Part shown: piece by piece, positions 8,315-16,744 of the stretch
How the letters are laid out: every line of letters starts with the position of its first letter
Position numbering within the stretch: the first letter of the stretch is position 1
NCBI GenBank assembly: GCA_003955985.1
Contig: CP033784.1
Coordinates: 1,922,001-1,986,000 of the forward strand
DNA: 64,000 nucleotides
DNA from: Corynebacterium jeikeium
Lineage (GTDB): Bacteria > Actinomycetota > Actinomycetes > Mycobacteriales > Mycobacteriaceae
Direction: 5' to 3'
The notes under the pieces: model-generated
Database searches by the model: none
What the model saw: only the letters and a program-made list of their open reading frames with translations
What the model was told of the DNA's origin: nothing
Translations under genes and position numbers: made by a program

Positions 8315-9406
8315 TTAGTCGCGTGCCTGCCGACGCTTCCGAACTTCTGCCGCAAGCGTACGCAGCAGCCGGTCGGTGGTTTCCCAATCCATGCACGCAT
8401 CGGTGACGGACTTGCCGTATACGAGGCCCTTACGACCATCGGTAATTTTTTGCGCGCCGGCTTCGAGGAAGGACTCCATCATGATGCCGGTGATGCGCTC
8501 GTCGCCGCCCCCGATGAGCTTGCCGAGCTCCTCAACGACCTCGGCCTGGCGCACCTCGGATTTTCCGGAATTGGCGTGGGAGGCATCCACCATGATGCTG
8601 ACGGTTTGCTCGGCCTTGTTCAGGCGCGCTTCGGCGTCGTTAAGCGATTCTTCGTCCCAGTTCGGGCCGGAGGTGCCACCGCGGAGGATGATGTGGCAGT
8701 TGTGGTTGCCGGCGGTTTCGACAACGGCGGCGCGGCCTTGGTCGTTCATGCCGAAGAAGAAGTGCGGGTTTGCTGCGGAGACCAGCGAGTCCACGGCGAC
8801 CTGGACGTTGCCGTCGGTGCCGTTCTTGAAGCCGATGGGCATGGAAAGTCCGGAAGCGAGCTGGCGGTGGACCTGCGACTCCGTGGTGCGCGCACCAATC
8901 GCACCCCAGGAGACGGCGTCGGCGATGTACTGCGGGCTGTTGGGCTCGAGGAATTCAGCGCCGGCGGGCAGGCCGGTGCGCAGGACCTCGATGAGCACTT
9001 CGCGGGCCATGTGCAGGCCCTTGTTGATTTTGAAGGAGCTATCCAGGTCGGGGTCGTTGATGAGTCCCTTCCAGCCGACGGTGGTGCGCGGCTTTTCGAA
9101 GTAGACGCGCATGACGACCAGCAGGTCCTCGTCGAGCTCATCGGCGGTGGCCTTCAGGCGGCGGGCGTAGTCGATGGCGGCCTCGGGGTCGTGGATGGAG
9201 CACGGGCCGACAACGACCAGCAGGCGATTGTCCTCGCGGGCGATGACGCGGGCGATGTCGAGTCGCGACTGCTCTACCTCGTTAACCAGGTTTGGGGTCA
9301 GTGGCTGTTTGGCCATGACCTCTTCTGGGGAGGGCAGGTCGTGGAAGGCTACGACGCGGCGGTTCGCGGTCGAGGCGGGGGCTTCGAGGGAAGTTGGAGG
9401 GGTCAT
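8315..9406 (-). CDS. aroG: 3-deoxy-7-phosphoheptulonate (DAHP) synthase, class I
   Basis: This enzyme commits carbon to the shikimate pathway by joining PEP and erythrose 4-phosphate. It is 363 residues and of the AroF/G/H type: LLVVVGPCSIHDPEAA, RVYFEKPRTTVGWKG, GARTTESQVHRQLASG, PIGFKNGTDG and DASHANSGK are all present. Members of this class are feedback-inhibited by aromatic amino acids. The long upstream region carries a leader peptide rich in Trp, Phe and Tyr plus a terminator hairpin, so expression is probably attenuated too. The symbol could equally be aroF; sequence alone does not tell which amino acid inhibits it. Confidence 0.95.
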   Translation of the reverse strand: MTPPTSLEAPASTANRRVVAFHDLPSPEEVMAKQPLTPNLVNEVEQSRLDIARVIAREDNRLLVVVGPCSIHDPEAAIDYARRLKATADELDEDLLVVMRVYFEKPRTTVGWKGLINDPDLDSSFKINKGLHMAREVLIEVLRTGLPAGAEFLEPNSPQYIADAVSWGAIGARTTESQVHRQLASGLSMPIGFKNGTDGNVQVAVDSLVSAANPHFFFGMNDQGRAAVVETAGNHNCHIILRGGTSGPNWDEESLNDAEARLNKAEQTVSIMVDASHANSGKSEVRQAEVVEELGKLIGGGDERITGIMMESFLEAGAQKITDGRKGLVYGKSVTDACMDWETTDRLLRTLAAEVRKRRQARD

Positions 9407-9461
9407 CTGAGGTCTCTTTTCTCTGGGTGATTAGTTGCGCATTTTGGCTGTAGGTACGACA

Positions 9462-9498
9462 AAAGGCAGCGCCCCGATTGGTTGGGGCTGCTGCCTTT
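9462..9498 (-). terminator. putative attenuator terminator in the DAHP synthase leader
   Basis: On the minus strand AAAGGCAGC, A, GCCCC, an eight-base loop, GGGGC, GCTGCCTTT and one more T form a 14-bp stem with a single bulge, ending about 55 bases before the DAHP synthase start. It lies downstream of an aromatic leader peptide. Competing helices precede it: 9559-9566 pairs with 9499-9506, and inside that 9547-9553 pairs with 9518-9524. Confidence 0.7.
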
Positions 9499-9541
9499 GG
9501 CTCCGGTTGGTGGCGACGTGACGATTAGCCGCCGGCTGTGA

Positions 9542-9595
9542 CTATGTCGTCACTGCCTCCGGAGCCTTCGAAAAATAAAATCGCCACATACGCAT
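9542..9595 (-). CDS. aromatic leader peptide of the DAHP synthase attenuator
   Basis: A 17-codon ORF reads MRMWRFYFSKAPEAVTT; a start at the second Met (9589) gives 15 residues. The run Trp-Arg-Phe-Tyr-Phe puts all three aromatic amino acids within five codons, exactly what a ribosome-mediated attenuator for the shikimate pathway would need. It ends about 45 bases before the terminator hairpin. No ribosome-binding site is visible; a promoter-like pair ends a few bases upstream, suggesting a leaderless or nearly leaderless transcript, common in corynebacteria. The function is inferred from content and position. Confidence 0.7.
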   Translation of the reverse strand: MRMWRFYFSKAPEAVTT

Positions 9596-9602
9596 GTGCT
9601 TG

Positions 9603-9631
9603 ACTGTAGCGCACTGCCTAGAATCCCGCAA
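9603..9631 (-). promoter_or_regulatory. candidate promoter of the DAHP synthase leader
   Basis: On the minus strand TTGCGG (-35), 17 bases, TACAGT (-10). Transcription would start about 6-8 bases downstream, at or just before the leader-peptide ATG. Confidence 0.5.
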
Positions 9632-9720
9632 TTCGAACTCCAAATCCCGCCACACGGGAAACAATCAGGGGTGCGCGCAACTGCCCGTCGTCAAGCGACG
9701 CGCACACACCTTGACGCTGA

Positions 9721-10005
9721 CTACTCCGCTTCACGACGCTGCTCTGCTGCAGCCATCGCCTTATCCACAGCCTCGGAATCGAAGGGATCCATGTCGTGCG
9801 CCTCGGCGAACTTCCGGCGAGCGGCCATGCGCTTCGCGCGCCGCGAGAGATCCCAGCCGAGAGCCAGGATGACGATGAGCAAAACGACAATGATGAGCAG
9901 GCCAACAGGAGAGGCCTTTCCGAAGTCAGCACCCCGCGGACCAGTGGGGTTCTGCGCCAGGAAAATTGTCGTGCGAGCCGCCAAGGCATCGAAGCTTTCA
10001 ATCAT
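9721..10005 (-). CDS. small single-pass membrane protein, unknown function
   Basis: A 94-residue protein with one strongly hydrophobic segment (about residues 34-51, VGLLIIVVLLIVILALGW), then a basic stretch RRAKRMAARRK and an acidic/Ala-rich C-terminal helix. The positive-inside rule puts the C-terminus in the cytoplasm. It lies 28 bases downstream of mca on the same strand and may be cotranscribed with it. No motif points to a function. Its coding sequence happens to contain a perfect DnaA box (9761-9769). Confidence 0.7.
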   Translation of the reverse strand: MIESFDALAARTTIFLAQNPTGPRGADFGKASPVGLLIIVVLLIVILALGWDLSRRAKRMAARRKFAEAHDMDPFDSEAVDKAMAAAEQRREAE

Positions 10006-10032
10006 GAGTTCCAGCTTAGCGTTAATTCCGGA

Positions 10033-10902
10033 CTATTCCGCGTCGGGGTCGATACCGGCGAAGAGATCGGTCTCTGGCAGCTCGGTCTGCACTCGAGTGC
10101 GGGCAAGCTCAAACTCTTCGGTCGGCCAAACGCGCTGCTGAATGTCTACCGGCACGGCGAAGAATGGCCCGTTCGGATCGATCTGCGTAGCGTGCGCCAG
10201 CAGCGCCTGATCCCGCTGCTGGAAGTAATCGCCGCACTCAACCTGCGTGGTCACGCGGGTCATGATGTCGCCGGGAGTCTTAGTCCAACGGCGGAAGGAC
10301 TCGGCCAGCGGGCTTTCCAAACCGTTGTCGCGATAGTAGTTGTCCAGCGCGATGAGACGCGCCTTGATGAAACCGTGGGTGTAGTAGAGCTTGGAAATTT
10401 CCCATGGTTCACCGAGCTCGGGGTACTTATCCGTTCCAGACTCCAGCCAAGCGCGCATGGACACGATATGGGTCATGATGTGGTCCGGGTGCGGGTAGCC
10501 ACCGTTTTCGTCGTAAGTAATGACGACGTGCGGACGAAACTCGCGAATTGCCCGAATGAGAGGCTTGGTCGCATCCTCGACCGATTGGCGAGCAAACACT
10601 CCGTGCGACAGCACCGGCACCGGGTTGCCCGCAGGCAGACCGGAGTCGGTAAAGCCGAGCCACTCATGTTCAACGCCGAGGATCTCAGCGGCTGCAGCCA
10701 TTTCGTGAACGCGCACCGCGGCGATATTCTCCCGCACCTCCGGCCGATCCATCGCCGGGTTGAGAATGCTACCGGCCTCACCGCCGGTGCAGGTCACCAC
10801 TTTGACGCGATGCCCTTCCGCCGCATATCGGGCCATTGTTGCGGCGCCCTTGCTCGATTCGTCATCAGGATGAGCGTGAATTGCCATCAGACGAAGTGTC
10901 AA
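10033..10902 (-). CDS. mca: mycothiol S-conjugate amidase
   Basis: A zinc amidase of 289 residues that cleaves mycothiol-toxin conjugates, releasing the mercapturic acid for export and recycling GlcN-inositol. The metal site HAHPDDES is at residues 9-16 and [12 protein letters not shown] follows in mid-protein. The LmbE/MshB fold is shared with the MshB deacetylase. The specific [28 protein letters not shown] and the C-terminal [10 protein letters not shown] favour Mca over MshB. Its presence implies mycothiol as the main thiol and supports the actinobacterial assignment. Confidence 0.93.
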   Translation of the reverse strand: MTLRLMAIHAHPDDESSKGAATMARYAAEGHRVKVVTCTGGEAGSILNPAMDRPEVRENIAAVRVHEMAAAAEILGVEHEWLGFTDSGLPAGNPVPVLSHGVFARQSVEDATKPLIRAIREFRPHVVITYDENGGYPHPDHIMTHIVSMRAWLESGTDKYPELGEPWEISKLYYTHGFIKARLIALDNYYRDNGLESPLAESFRRWTKTPGDIMTRVTTQVECGDYFQQRDQALLAHATQIDPNGPFFAVPVDIQQRVWPTEEFELARTRVQTELPETDLFAGIDPDAE

Positions 10903-11148
10903 TTGAAGTCACTCCCGCTACTATCTCAGTCCATGTTTTCTGGCCAAGGCCGGAGCCCTTCGACCGCAACGATGCTACTCCAGCACCGTTTCAATACCGC
11001 CCCACTATAGCGCTGCACCATCATATGACCACGCAGCATCGCTACTCGGTGGAACGACATAGCAGCAGGACACCGCGCCACACCAGAAAGATTGTTTAAC
11101 TGTCAACATTTTACCACGTCGACCGAGAACTCCGATAGGCTAAAAAGC

Positions 11149-11616
11149 ATGGCTGAAAGTTCGGAGCGAAACACCCGAAATACCGCAGCGCCGAAGCGAG
11201 AGCGCGAGCGCTATGGGGACAACAGTCGCACTCTCCCCGCAAAATTGGTTGTCATCGCTATTGTTGGCATGCTCGTCATCGCCGGCGCATACATCTTCGT
11301 TCAGATGAACCGCGTCTCCGCCCCGGATGTCTCTGCAACGCAAGCGGGCTGGAGCCGCACTCCAGGTAAGGAAGATGAGCAGTTCATCTTCACGCTGGAC
11401 GTCACCCGCGAAAAGCCGGAGCTGGATAGCTACTGCATTATCTATGCGCTGAACTATGACGTGGCAGAGGTCGGGCGTCGCGACGTATTCATCCCGGGCG
11501 GCGGCCCCGCTACCGTGCGGATGGACGTCCCCATTGCCACCCGCGAGCTGGCCGTCGCAGGCGATGTCTATGGCTGCTCCACCGACATTCCGGAGTTCCT
11601 CGCACCTGCGAAGTAA
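11149..11616 (+). CDS. DUF4307 family membrane-anchored protein
   Basis: A 155-residue protein: a basic N-terminus (KRERERYGDNSR), one transmembrane helix (about residues 33-51), then an extracytoplasmic domain with two cysteines (in DSYCIIYALNY and VYGCSTDIPE) that could pair. Layout and gene position, divergent from mca, match the DUF4307 family of actinobacteria, whose role is unknown. No Shine-Dalgarno is visible; TAGGCT about seven bases before the ATG suggests a leaderless start. Confidence 0.8.
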   Translation: MAESSERNTRNTAAPKRERERYGDNSRTLPAKLVVIAIVGMLVIAGAYIFVQMNRVSAPDVSATQAGWSRTPGKEDEQFIFTLDVTREKPELDSYCIIYALNYDVAEVGRRDVFIPGGGPATVRMDVPIATRELAVAGDVYGCSTDIPEFLAPAK

Positions 11617-11695
11617 TCTCCCTTCGCGACTGAGGATCATGCGCTGCGGGGGCACGTCGTAAAGCGTGCGCGACAACACTCCGACGCGCCTGTTA

Positions 11696-11759
11696 TTGCC
11701 ATGTGGCGTGACAGTGCTATCCTGTGACGCAGCCGACGGCCCCACGCGGGGCCGCTTTT
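11696..11759 (+). promoter_or_regulatory. greA promoter and leader hairpin
   Basis: TTGCCA (11696-11701), 16 bases and TATCCT (11718-11723) form a credible promoter. Just after the expected start is CGGCCCC, ACGC, GGGGCCG followed by CTTTT (11737-11759), a 7-bp perfect stem resembling a terminator. It would lie inside the greA 5' UTR. It could also serve as the terminator of the upstream gene. Confidence 0.55.
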
Positions 11760-11790
11760 GTATTAAATAGCCAAAAACACAGGAGGAACC

Positions 11791-12303
11791 ATGACTGAGG
11801 CAAAGAACAATAGCCCATGGCTCACCCAGGAGTCCTACGACAAGCTCAAGGCCGAGCTTGAGGCGCTATATGAAAACCGCCCGGTCATCGCCGCCGAGAT
11901 TAACGAGCGTCGCGAAGAGGGCGACTTGAAGGAAAACGCCGGCTACGATGCCGCCCGCGAGCAGCAGGGACAGGAAGAGGCACGCATCCGCTACCTCGAA
12001 GACCTGCTGCAGCGCGCCACCGTCGGCGAGATTCCACAGGAGTCCGGTGTGGCTCTGGTCGGCACCGTGGTCCACGTCTACTACGACGGCGACGAAGACG
12101 ACACCGAGACCTTCCTCATCGGTACCCGTGGCGCTGACTCCTCCAACCCGAACCTGGAGACCTACTCCACCGATTCCCCGCTGGGCAAGGCTCTGGTCGG
12201 CGCTAAGGAGGGCGAGACCCGCACTTACGCTTCCCCGAGCGGCGACGAAGTGTCTGTCACTGTGGTCAAGGCTGAGCCGTACGACCCGGAGATGGACGCC
12301 TAA
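11791..12303 (+). CDS. greA: transcription elongation factor GreA
   Basis: This factor enters the secondary channel of RNA polymerase and stimulates cleavage of backtracked RNA. It is 170 residues: an N-terminal coiled coil (about 1-80) whose tip reads [17 protein letters not shown] with the acidic pair of active Gre factors, then a C-terminal FKBP-like domain ([11 protein letters not shown].., [24 protein letters not shown]). The ribosome-binding site AGGAGG lies five bases before the ATG. The promoter and hairpin upstream are described separately. Confidence 0.96.
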   Translation: MTEAKNNSPWLTQESYDKLKAELEALYENRPVIAAEINERREEGDLKENAGYDAAREQQGQEEARIRYLEDLLQRATVGEIPQESGVALVGTVVHVYYDGDEDDTETFLIGTRGADSSNPNLETYSTDSPLGKALVGAKEGETRTYASPSGDEVSVTVVKAEPYDPEMDA

Positions 12304-12489
12304 GCGCTCCCGGCGTTAGACCGCCTCAACCCAGGCGGCAACTTCGGGCCACAGTGCCCGATTCTTGGACCGATAGAAGCCCATATGGCCTATCGGTCCA
12401 TTTTTTGTGCCCTCTCCCGCTTCGATATCGCGCTTTACGACGTCACACTGCACAGCCCTATCGGTCAATACGTCGACTGCCAACAACAA

Positions 12490-12527
12490 AGCGCCGGCCA
12501 ACCCGTAATAACGGGCTACCCGGCGCT
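12490..12527. terminator. bidirectional terminator between greA and the Bax-inhibitor-like gene
   Basis: AGCGCCGG and CCGGCGCT form an 8-bp stem with an inner CCCGT..ACGGG hairpin. It separates convergent greA and the gene at 12553-13380. The rest of the 249-base gap shows no convincing gene. Confidence 0.7.
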
Positions 12528-12552
12528 TGTGCGTTAGTTAGTTTTCTAGCGT

Positions 12553-13380
12553 TTAGTCCCTGAAGTAGGACAGCAGACGCAGAATCTCGGTGTAGAGCCA
12601 GACCAGGGTCACAGCCAGACCGAGGGCGACACCCCAGGCGTACTGAGCCGGAGCGCCAGCGCGAACCAGGCGATCAGCCTGATCGAAGTCAATCAGGAAG
12701 CTGAAGGCTGCCAGGCCGATGCAGACCAGAGAGAAGATGATCGACAGCATGCCGCCGTCACGCAGCGGGAAGCCCAGGCCGAACAGGGAGAGCACCAGGT
12801 TGCCCAGCATGAGGACCAGGACACCAATCAGAGCCGCACTCATAAAACGGGTGAACTTCGGGGTCACGCGGATAGCGCCCGACTTGTAGACGAAGAGCAT
12901 ACCGATGAAGACACCCAGGGTAGCCAGCACGGCCTGCATAATCAGCGCACCAGCGGCAACGCCCTGAATTGGAGCAGTGAACATGAAGCTGATGCCACCG
13001 ACGAAGAGGCCCTCGAAGGCCGCGTAGGTGAGGGTAACCGGCGCGGAGCCGTACTTCTTGCCGAAGGTGGAAACCAAAACAGTAATCAGACCACCGATGG
13101 CGCCGACAATGGTCAGAATCATGGCCAGGCTGGTGGAGACACTGACGGCAATGAAGAAATTGACCGCAGCCAAAACGATGATGGTTGCCAGCGTGATGCC
13201 GGTCTTGGAAACGACATCGTCGACCGTCATCGGACGGTAGTCGGCGGCAACCTGCGACTGGTACGGGTTATCCCCGTAGCCAGCGCCCATCTGACCTTGG
13301 CCGTAGTGATGTGCGCCCGCCTGTCCGCGGGCGACGGTCTTAGTAAGTGAACTGAATGCAGGATTGCTGCTTTCGCGCAC
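12553..13380 (-). CDS. Bax inhibitor-1/YccA family membrane protein
   Basis: 275 residues with a Gly/Tyr/Gln-rich cytoplasmic N-terminus (about 1-55) followed by seven hydrophobic segments, the layout of the actinobacterial Bax inhibitor-1-like (YccA) family. The last helices carry FLIDFDQADRLVRAGAP, matching the conserved acidic residues of this family, which in homologues form a pH-sensitive pore. The role in corynebacteria is not known. It is a single-gene unit; the 235-base gap to the next start holds both promoters. Confidence 0.88.
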   Translation of the reverse strand: MRESSNPAFSSLTKTVARGQAGAHHYGQGQMGAGYGDNPYQSQVAADYRPMTVDDVVSKTGITLATIIVLAAVNFFIAVSVSTSLAMILTIVGAIGGLITVLVSTFGKKYGSAPVTLTYAAFEGLFVGGISFMFTAPIQGVAAGALIMQAVLATLGVFIGMLFVYKSGAIRVTPKFTRFMSAALIGVLVLMLGNLVLSLFGLGFPLRDGGMLSIIFSLVCIGLAAFSFLIDFDQADRLVRAGAPAQYAWGVALGLAVTLVWLYTEILRLLSYFRD

Positions 13381-13615
13381 GTCGTCCTTCTTTCTTTTCT
13401 CAGTTTTTCTTACGTTTTGTATTCAGGCACACGCGCTTACGTTTGCCTACACTTTCTACAACGGGCGATGTAAAGGTATTGTTCCCAACCCTGAAAAACA
13501 GTTAGTATCAAGGTAATTCCTCGCCTGCTGGCGGTGATTTTGTAATCGCGGAAAAACTCACAGTCGCCAGGCGTGGGCACCACATGAGTGATTATGAAAC
13601 AGGAGGTTGGTCAAG

Positions 13616-13948
13616 ATGTCTGATGGCCTTGACTACGATCCGGATACCACTGGTGATTTCGACGAGACCACGCTCGATGGCTCAGAGGGACTCGATGGCG
13701 ACTTCCTCACCGGTGATGGCGAGAATTATGTAATGGATCCGCCGGACCGCTGGCGGGGCGCTTCTCCGCATGACACTCTCGGCAAGCGGTTGGCCGAGGA
13801 AAAGCCGGACATCGACGTCGACGACGATCTGGATGATGACCCGGAGATGCGCTACGGCGATGTCGACGGCCACGAACCGTTCGAGTTCGGCAACGATGGC
13901 CCGCGCGACCCGGACCGCAACCGTCGGATGGGCTGGACTACTTACTAA
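13616..13948 (+). CDS. acidic DUF5709-like protein
   Basis: A 110-residue, very acidic protein (many Asp, almost no hydrophobic core). The stretch DPPDRWRGASPHDTLGKRLAEEKPDIDVDDD resembles the core of DUF5709 proteins, found in actinobacteria with no known role. The AGGAGG nine bases before the ATG fixes the start. The composition suggests a disordered cytoplasmic protein. Confidence 0.65.
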   Translation: MSDGLDYDPDTTGDFDETTLDGSEGLDGDFLTGDGENYVMDPPDRWRGASPHDTLGKRLAEEKPDIDVDDDLDDDPEMRYGDVDGHEPFEFGNDGPRDPDRNRRMGWTTY

Positions 13949-14019
13949 AGTTTTCTAAGTTTTTGTAGTTTTGCCAAATTTACTATCTCGGGGCGCCGCG
14001 CAACAGTAGTATCTGTGCC

Positions 14020-15603
14020 ATGACAGCATCTACTGCTACGACAAACCGAACTACCATCCGCAATCCGCTTAACGACGAGCTCGTTGCCCGCCTTCTTCAG
14101 CGCGTCACGGTAGCTGATAAGTCGAAGACCGCCACTATCTCGGCGCCATTTACCGGCCAGGAGCTGGCGCAGATTCCTGTCGGTACCCAGGCCGATGTCG
14201 ACGAGGCCTTCAAGCGTGCCCGTGCGGCGCAGAAGAAGTGGGCCCGCATGGCACCGGAAAAGCGCGGCGAAGTGCTGCACCACTTCCACGACCTGCTCTT
14301 TACCCACTGCGACCAGGTGCTGGACCTGCTGCAGGCCGAGACCGGCAAGAACCGCGCCAGTGCCCACGAGGAGCTCGTACACACCGCTATCACCGCCCGC
14401 TACTACGGCAATCAGGGCCCGAAACTGCTTGAGCCGAAGCGAGCACACGGTGCTGTCCCAGTACTTTCCAAGACCACCGTCTACCACCACCCAAAGGGCG
14501 TCGTCGGTGTTATTGCTCCGTGGAATTACCCACTGACTCTCGCGGTTTCCGACGCGCTGGCTGCACTGATGGCTGGTAACGCCATCGTGCTCAAGCCGGA
14601 CAGCACCACTCCGTTTACCGCTCTCTTCGCTGTCGATTTGCTCTACCGCGCTGGTCTTCCGGAGGATCTCTTCCAGGTCATTCCAGGCCCAGGTCGCGTT
14701 GTCGGCCAGGGCATTGTCGGCCAGTGCGACTTCCTGATGTTCACCGGCTCCTCCGAGACCGGCCGCTCGCTGGCACAGCAGTGCGGCGAGCGCCTGATCA
14801 GTTTCTCCGCGGAGCTCGGCGGCAAGAACCCGCTGATTGTCGCCGAAGATGCCAACATCAACCGCGCGGTCGAGGGCGCACGCATTGGCTGCTTCACCAA
14901 CTCCGGTCACCTGTGCGTGTCCATTGAGCGAATCTATGTCGTGGACTCCGTCTGGGACGAGTTCGTCCCGGCATTCACCGACCGCGTGAAGGCAATGTCC
15001 ATCGGCGCTGGCTACGAGTGGGAAACCGAGATGGGCTGCCTGCAGTCTCAGGGCCAGTTCGACATCGTCAAGTCCATGGTCGACGAGGCCATCGAGGCCG
15101 GCGCCACCGTGCTGGCCGGCGGTCGTCCTCGCCCGGATCTGGGACCGCTGTTCTACGAGCCGACCGTGCTTACCGACGTCCCGGAGGGCGTCGCCCTGCT
15201 GACCGAAGAGGTATTCGGCCCGGTGGTAGTCCTCCAGCGTGTCTCGGACGTCCATGAGGCTATCGCCAAGTCCAACGATTCCCGTTATGGCCTCAACGCT
15301 TCGCTGTGGACCTCCCCGCGTCGCGCAAAGGAGCTGGCTCCACAGCTTGAGGCCGGTACCGTCAATGTCAACGATGGTTTTGCTGCGGCCTTCGCGTCTG
15401 TCGATGCCCCGATGGGTGGTTTCAAGGATTCGGGTGTGGGCCGTCGTCAAGCAGCGGGCGGCCTGCTGAAGTACACCGATGAGCAGACGGTGACCGTGCA
15501 GCGTCTTTCCCCGGTGTCGATGCCGCAGATGCCGCGTGAGCTGTACTCGAAGGTGTTCAACACGGCACTTGTCCTCGGCAAGAAGTTCAACGTCCTGCCG
15601 TAA
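14020..15603 (+). CDS. gabD2: succinate-semialdehyde dehydrogenase (NADP+)
   Basis: An aldehyde dehydrogenase of 527 residues oxidising succinic semialdehyde to succinate, linking GABA or 2-oxoglutarate breakdown to the TCA cycle. It has the APWNYPLTL cofactor segment, GSSETGRSLAQQ, catalytic Glu in SAELGGKNP and catalytic Cys in NSGHLCVSIER; the GHLC context marks the GabD2 subgroup of mycobacteria and corynebacteria. The substrate is inferred from that resemblance. A strong terminator follows 26 bases after the stop. Confidence 0.88.
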   Translation: MTASTATTNRTTIRNPLNDELVARLLQRVTVADKSKTATISAPFTGQELAQIPVGTQADVDEAFKRARAAQKKWARMAPEKRGEVLHHFHDLLFTHCDQVLDLLQAETGKNRASAHEELVHTAITARYYGNQGPKLLEPKRAHGAVPVLSKTTVYHHPKGVVGVIAPWNYPLTLAVSDALAALMAGNAIVLKPDSTTPFTALFAVDLLYRAGLPEDLFQVIPGPGRVVGQGIVGQCDFLMFTGSSETGRSLAQQCGERLISFSAELGGKNPLIVAEDANINRAVEGARIGCFTNSGHLCVSIERIYVVDSVWDEFVPAFTDRVKAMSIGAGYEWETEMGCLQSQGQFDIVKSMVDEAIEAGATVLAGGRPRPDLGPLFYEPTVLTDVPEGVALLTEEVFGPVVVLQRVSDVHEAIAKSNDSRYGLNASLWTSPRRAKELAPQLEAGTVNVNDGFAAAFASVDAPMGGFKDSGVGRRQAAGGLLKYTDEQTVTVQRLSPVSMPQMPRELYSKVFNTALVLGKKFNVLP

Positions 15604-15628
15604 TCCGCATGTAGCGCGCACAAATAGC

Positions 15629-15666
15629 AAAAGGCCAGGTCAGAAAACTCTCTGACCTGGCCTTTT
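15629..15666. terminator. strong bidirectional terminator after gabD2
   Basis: AAAAGGCCAGGTCAGA, a 6-base loop, TCTGACCTGGCCTTTT: a perfect 16-bp stem with A- and T-runs at the two ends, so it can stop transcription from both gabD2 and the minus-strand tRNA. Its last base touches the CCA end of that tRNA. Confidence 0.95.
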
Positions 15667-15742
15667 GGTGCCCCCAGTGGGACTCGAACCCACACTGAAA
15701 GGATTTTAAGTCCTCTGCCTCTGCCAATTGGGCTATAGGGGC
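15666..15742 (-). tRNA. tRNA with anticodon UAA (tRNA-Leu), short variable loop
   Basis: On the minus strand the acceptor arms GCCCCTA/TGGGGGC, D-arm GCC..GGC, anticodon stem GAGGA/TCCTT with loop CTTAAAA (anticodon TAA), T-arm GTGGG TTCGAGT CCCAC and an encoded ACCA end all form. The anticodon reads the leucine codon UUA and base 73 is A, as in leucine tRNAs. The variable region is only five bases, whereas bacterial leucine tRNAs are class II with a long variable arm. The tRNA call is firm; the amino acid follows from the anticodon. Confidence 0.85.
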
Positions 15743-15754
15743 CCCTAAGAAAGA

Positions 15755-16744
15755 TTAATGGGCGATATGGGTGTCTACCAAACTCGCCACAATTCCGTCG
15801 AGGATATCCTTCTCGCTGATGTAGAAAAAGCGCTGCTCTTCCTTGGCTGCCTCGGAAAGTGGCAGCGCCTCAAACATGTCCATCAGACCGTCAACAATGA
15901 TGGAACCACCGGCGAAGACATCCGCGCGTTTCGGGTGCATGACCGGATTCGCAGCAAGGGATTCCGCATCGGTCTCGACGACGGATGCTGTCAACGCACG
16001 CAACGCCGCAAAGCGCAGCTGCGACAGGTGGATTGCCTCCGGGTCGTAGGTTTCTAGGCCCTGTGCCAGCGCCGACAGGGTGGTGAAGGTCCCGGCGCAG
16101 CCGACGATGGTGCGAGCCTTGTCGACAGGCACCTTCGCAATAATCTCGTCGGCCAGTTCCGCAACATACGAACGCGCCTCCTGGACCTGCTCCGCCGTCG
16201 GCGGCGAGGCCTGCAGGAACCGTTCGGTCAAGCGCACACTGCCCATAGCCACGGAATCAGAGCCGGCTACCGTACCATCGTGGTCACCGACAATAACCTC
16301 GGTGGAGCCGCCGCCGACGTCGATTACGCAATACGGACCCAGCTCGGGCTCCAAGTCATCGACTGCCCCGCGGAAGGACAGCGCGGCTTCCTCGTCGCCG
16401 GAAATAACCTCGGCCTCTGCACCCCACGGAGCGAGAATCTCGCGGGTCATGGCGAAGAAATCGTCGCGGTTGCTTGCGTCGCGCGTCGCCGATGTCGCCA
16501 CCATTCGGACTGCTTGCACTTTTTCGACTTGCATAAGCTCTGCATACTTCGTCAGAGCCTCCCGCACGCGCTCCAGTGCCTCCGGGGCCAGCATGCCAGT
16601 GGCATCCACGCCCTGGCCAAGGCGGACGATTTCCATCAGTCGGTGCAGTTCTGTGATTTCGAGAACTCCATCGACAACCTCGACCCGGCTGATAAGCAGG
16701 CGAAGCGAATTAGTGCCGCAGTCGACGGCAGCGAGGGTCGTCAT
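15755..16744 (-). CDS. ppx: Ppx/GppA family exopolyphosphatase
   Basis: A 329-residue phosphohydrolase of the ASKHA fold that trims inorganic polyphosphate or pppGpp. Phosphate-binding loops are AAVDCGTNSLRLLIS (residues 5-19) and YCVIDVGGGSTEVIVG; ATSATRDASNRDDFF is also typical. The length fits the short actinobacterial Ppx proteins without the C-terminal HD-like domain. Its start directly follows the DUF501 stop, so they form an operon. The window also encodes a PPK2 polyphosphate kinase at 54035-54940. Confidence 0.9.
   Translation of the reverse strand: MTTLAAVDCGTNSLRLLISRVEVVDGVLEITELHRLMEIVRLGQGVDATGMLAPEALERVREALTKYAELMQVEKVQAVRMVATSATRDASNRDDFFAMTREILAPWGAEAEVISGDEEAALSFRGAVDDLEPELGPYCVIDVGGGSTEVIVGDHDGTVAGSDSVAMGSVRLTERFLQASPPTAEQVQEARSYVAELADEIIAKVPVDKARTIVGCAGTFTTLSALAQGLETYDPEAIHLSQLRFAALRALTASVVETDAESLAANPVMHPKRADVFAGGSIIVDGLMDMFEALPLSEAAKEEQRFFYISEKDILDGIVASLVDTHIAH

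Noticed and set aside
9761..9769. a third perfect DnaA box, considered part of a replication region
   Set aside because: A single site inside a coding sequence with no partner boxes or AT-rich unwinding region; probably chance.
12304..12552. short frames in the greA to Bax-inhibitor gap
   Set aside because: They cross the terminator stem and lack a ribosome-binding site and family features.
13945..15630. 561-codon open frame on the minus strand opposite gabD2
   Set aside because: It is the antisense of a clear aldehyde dehydrogenase, with no family-like motifs; high GC keeps such shadow frames open.
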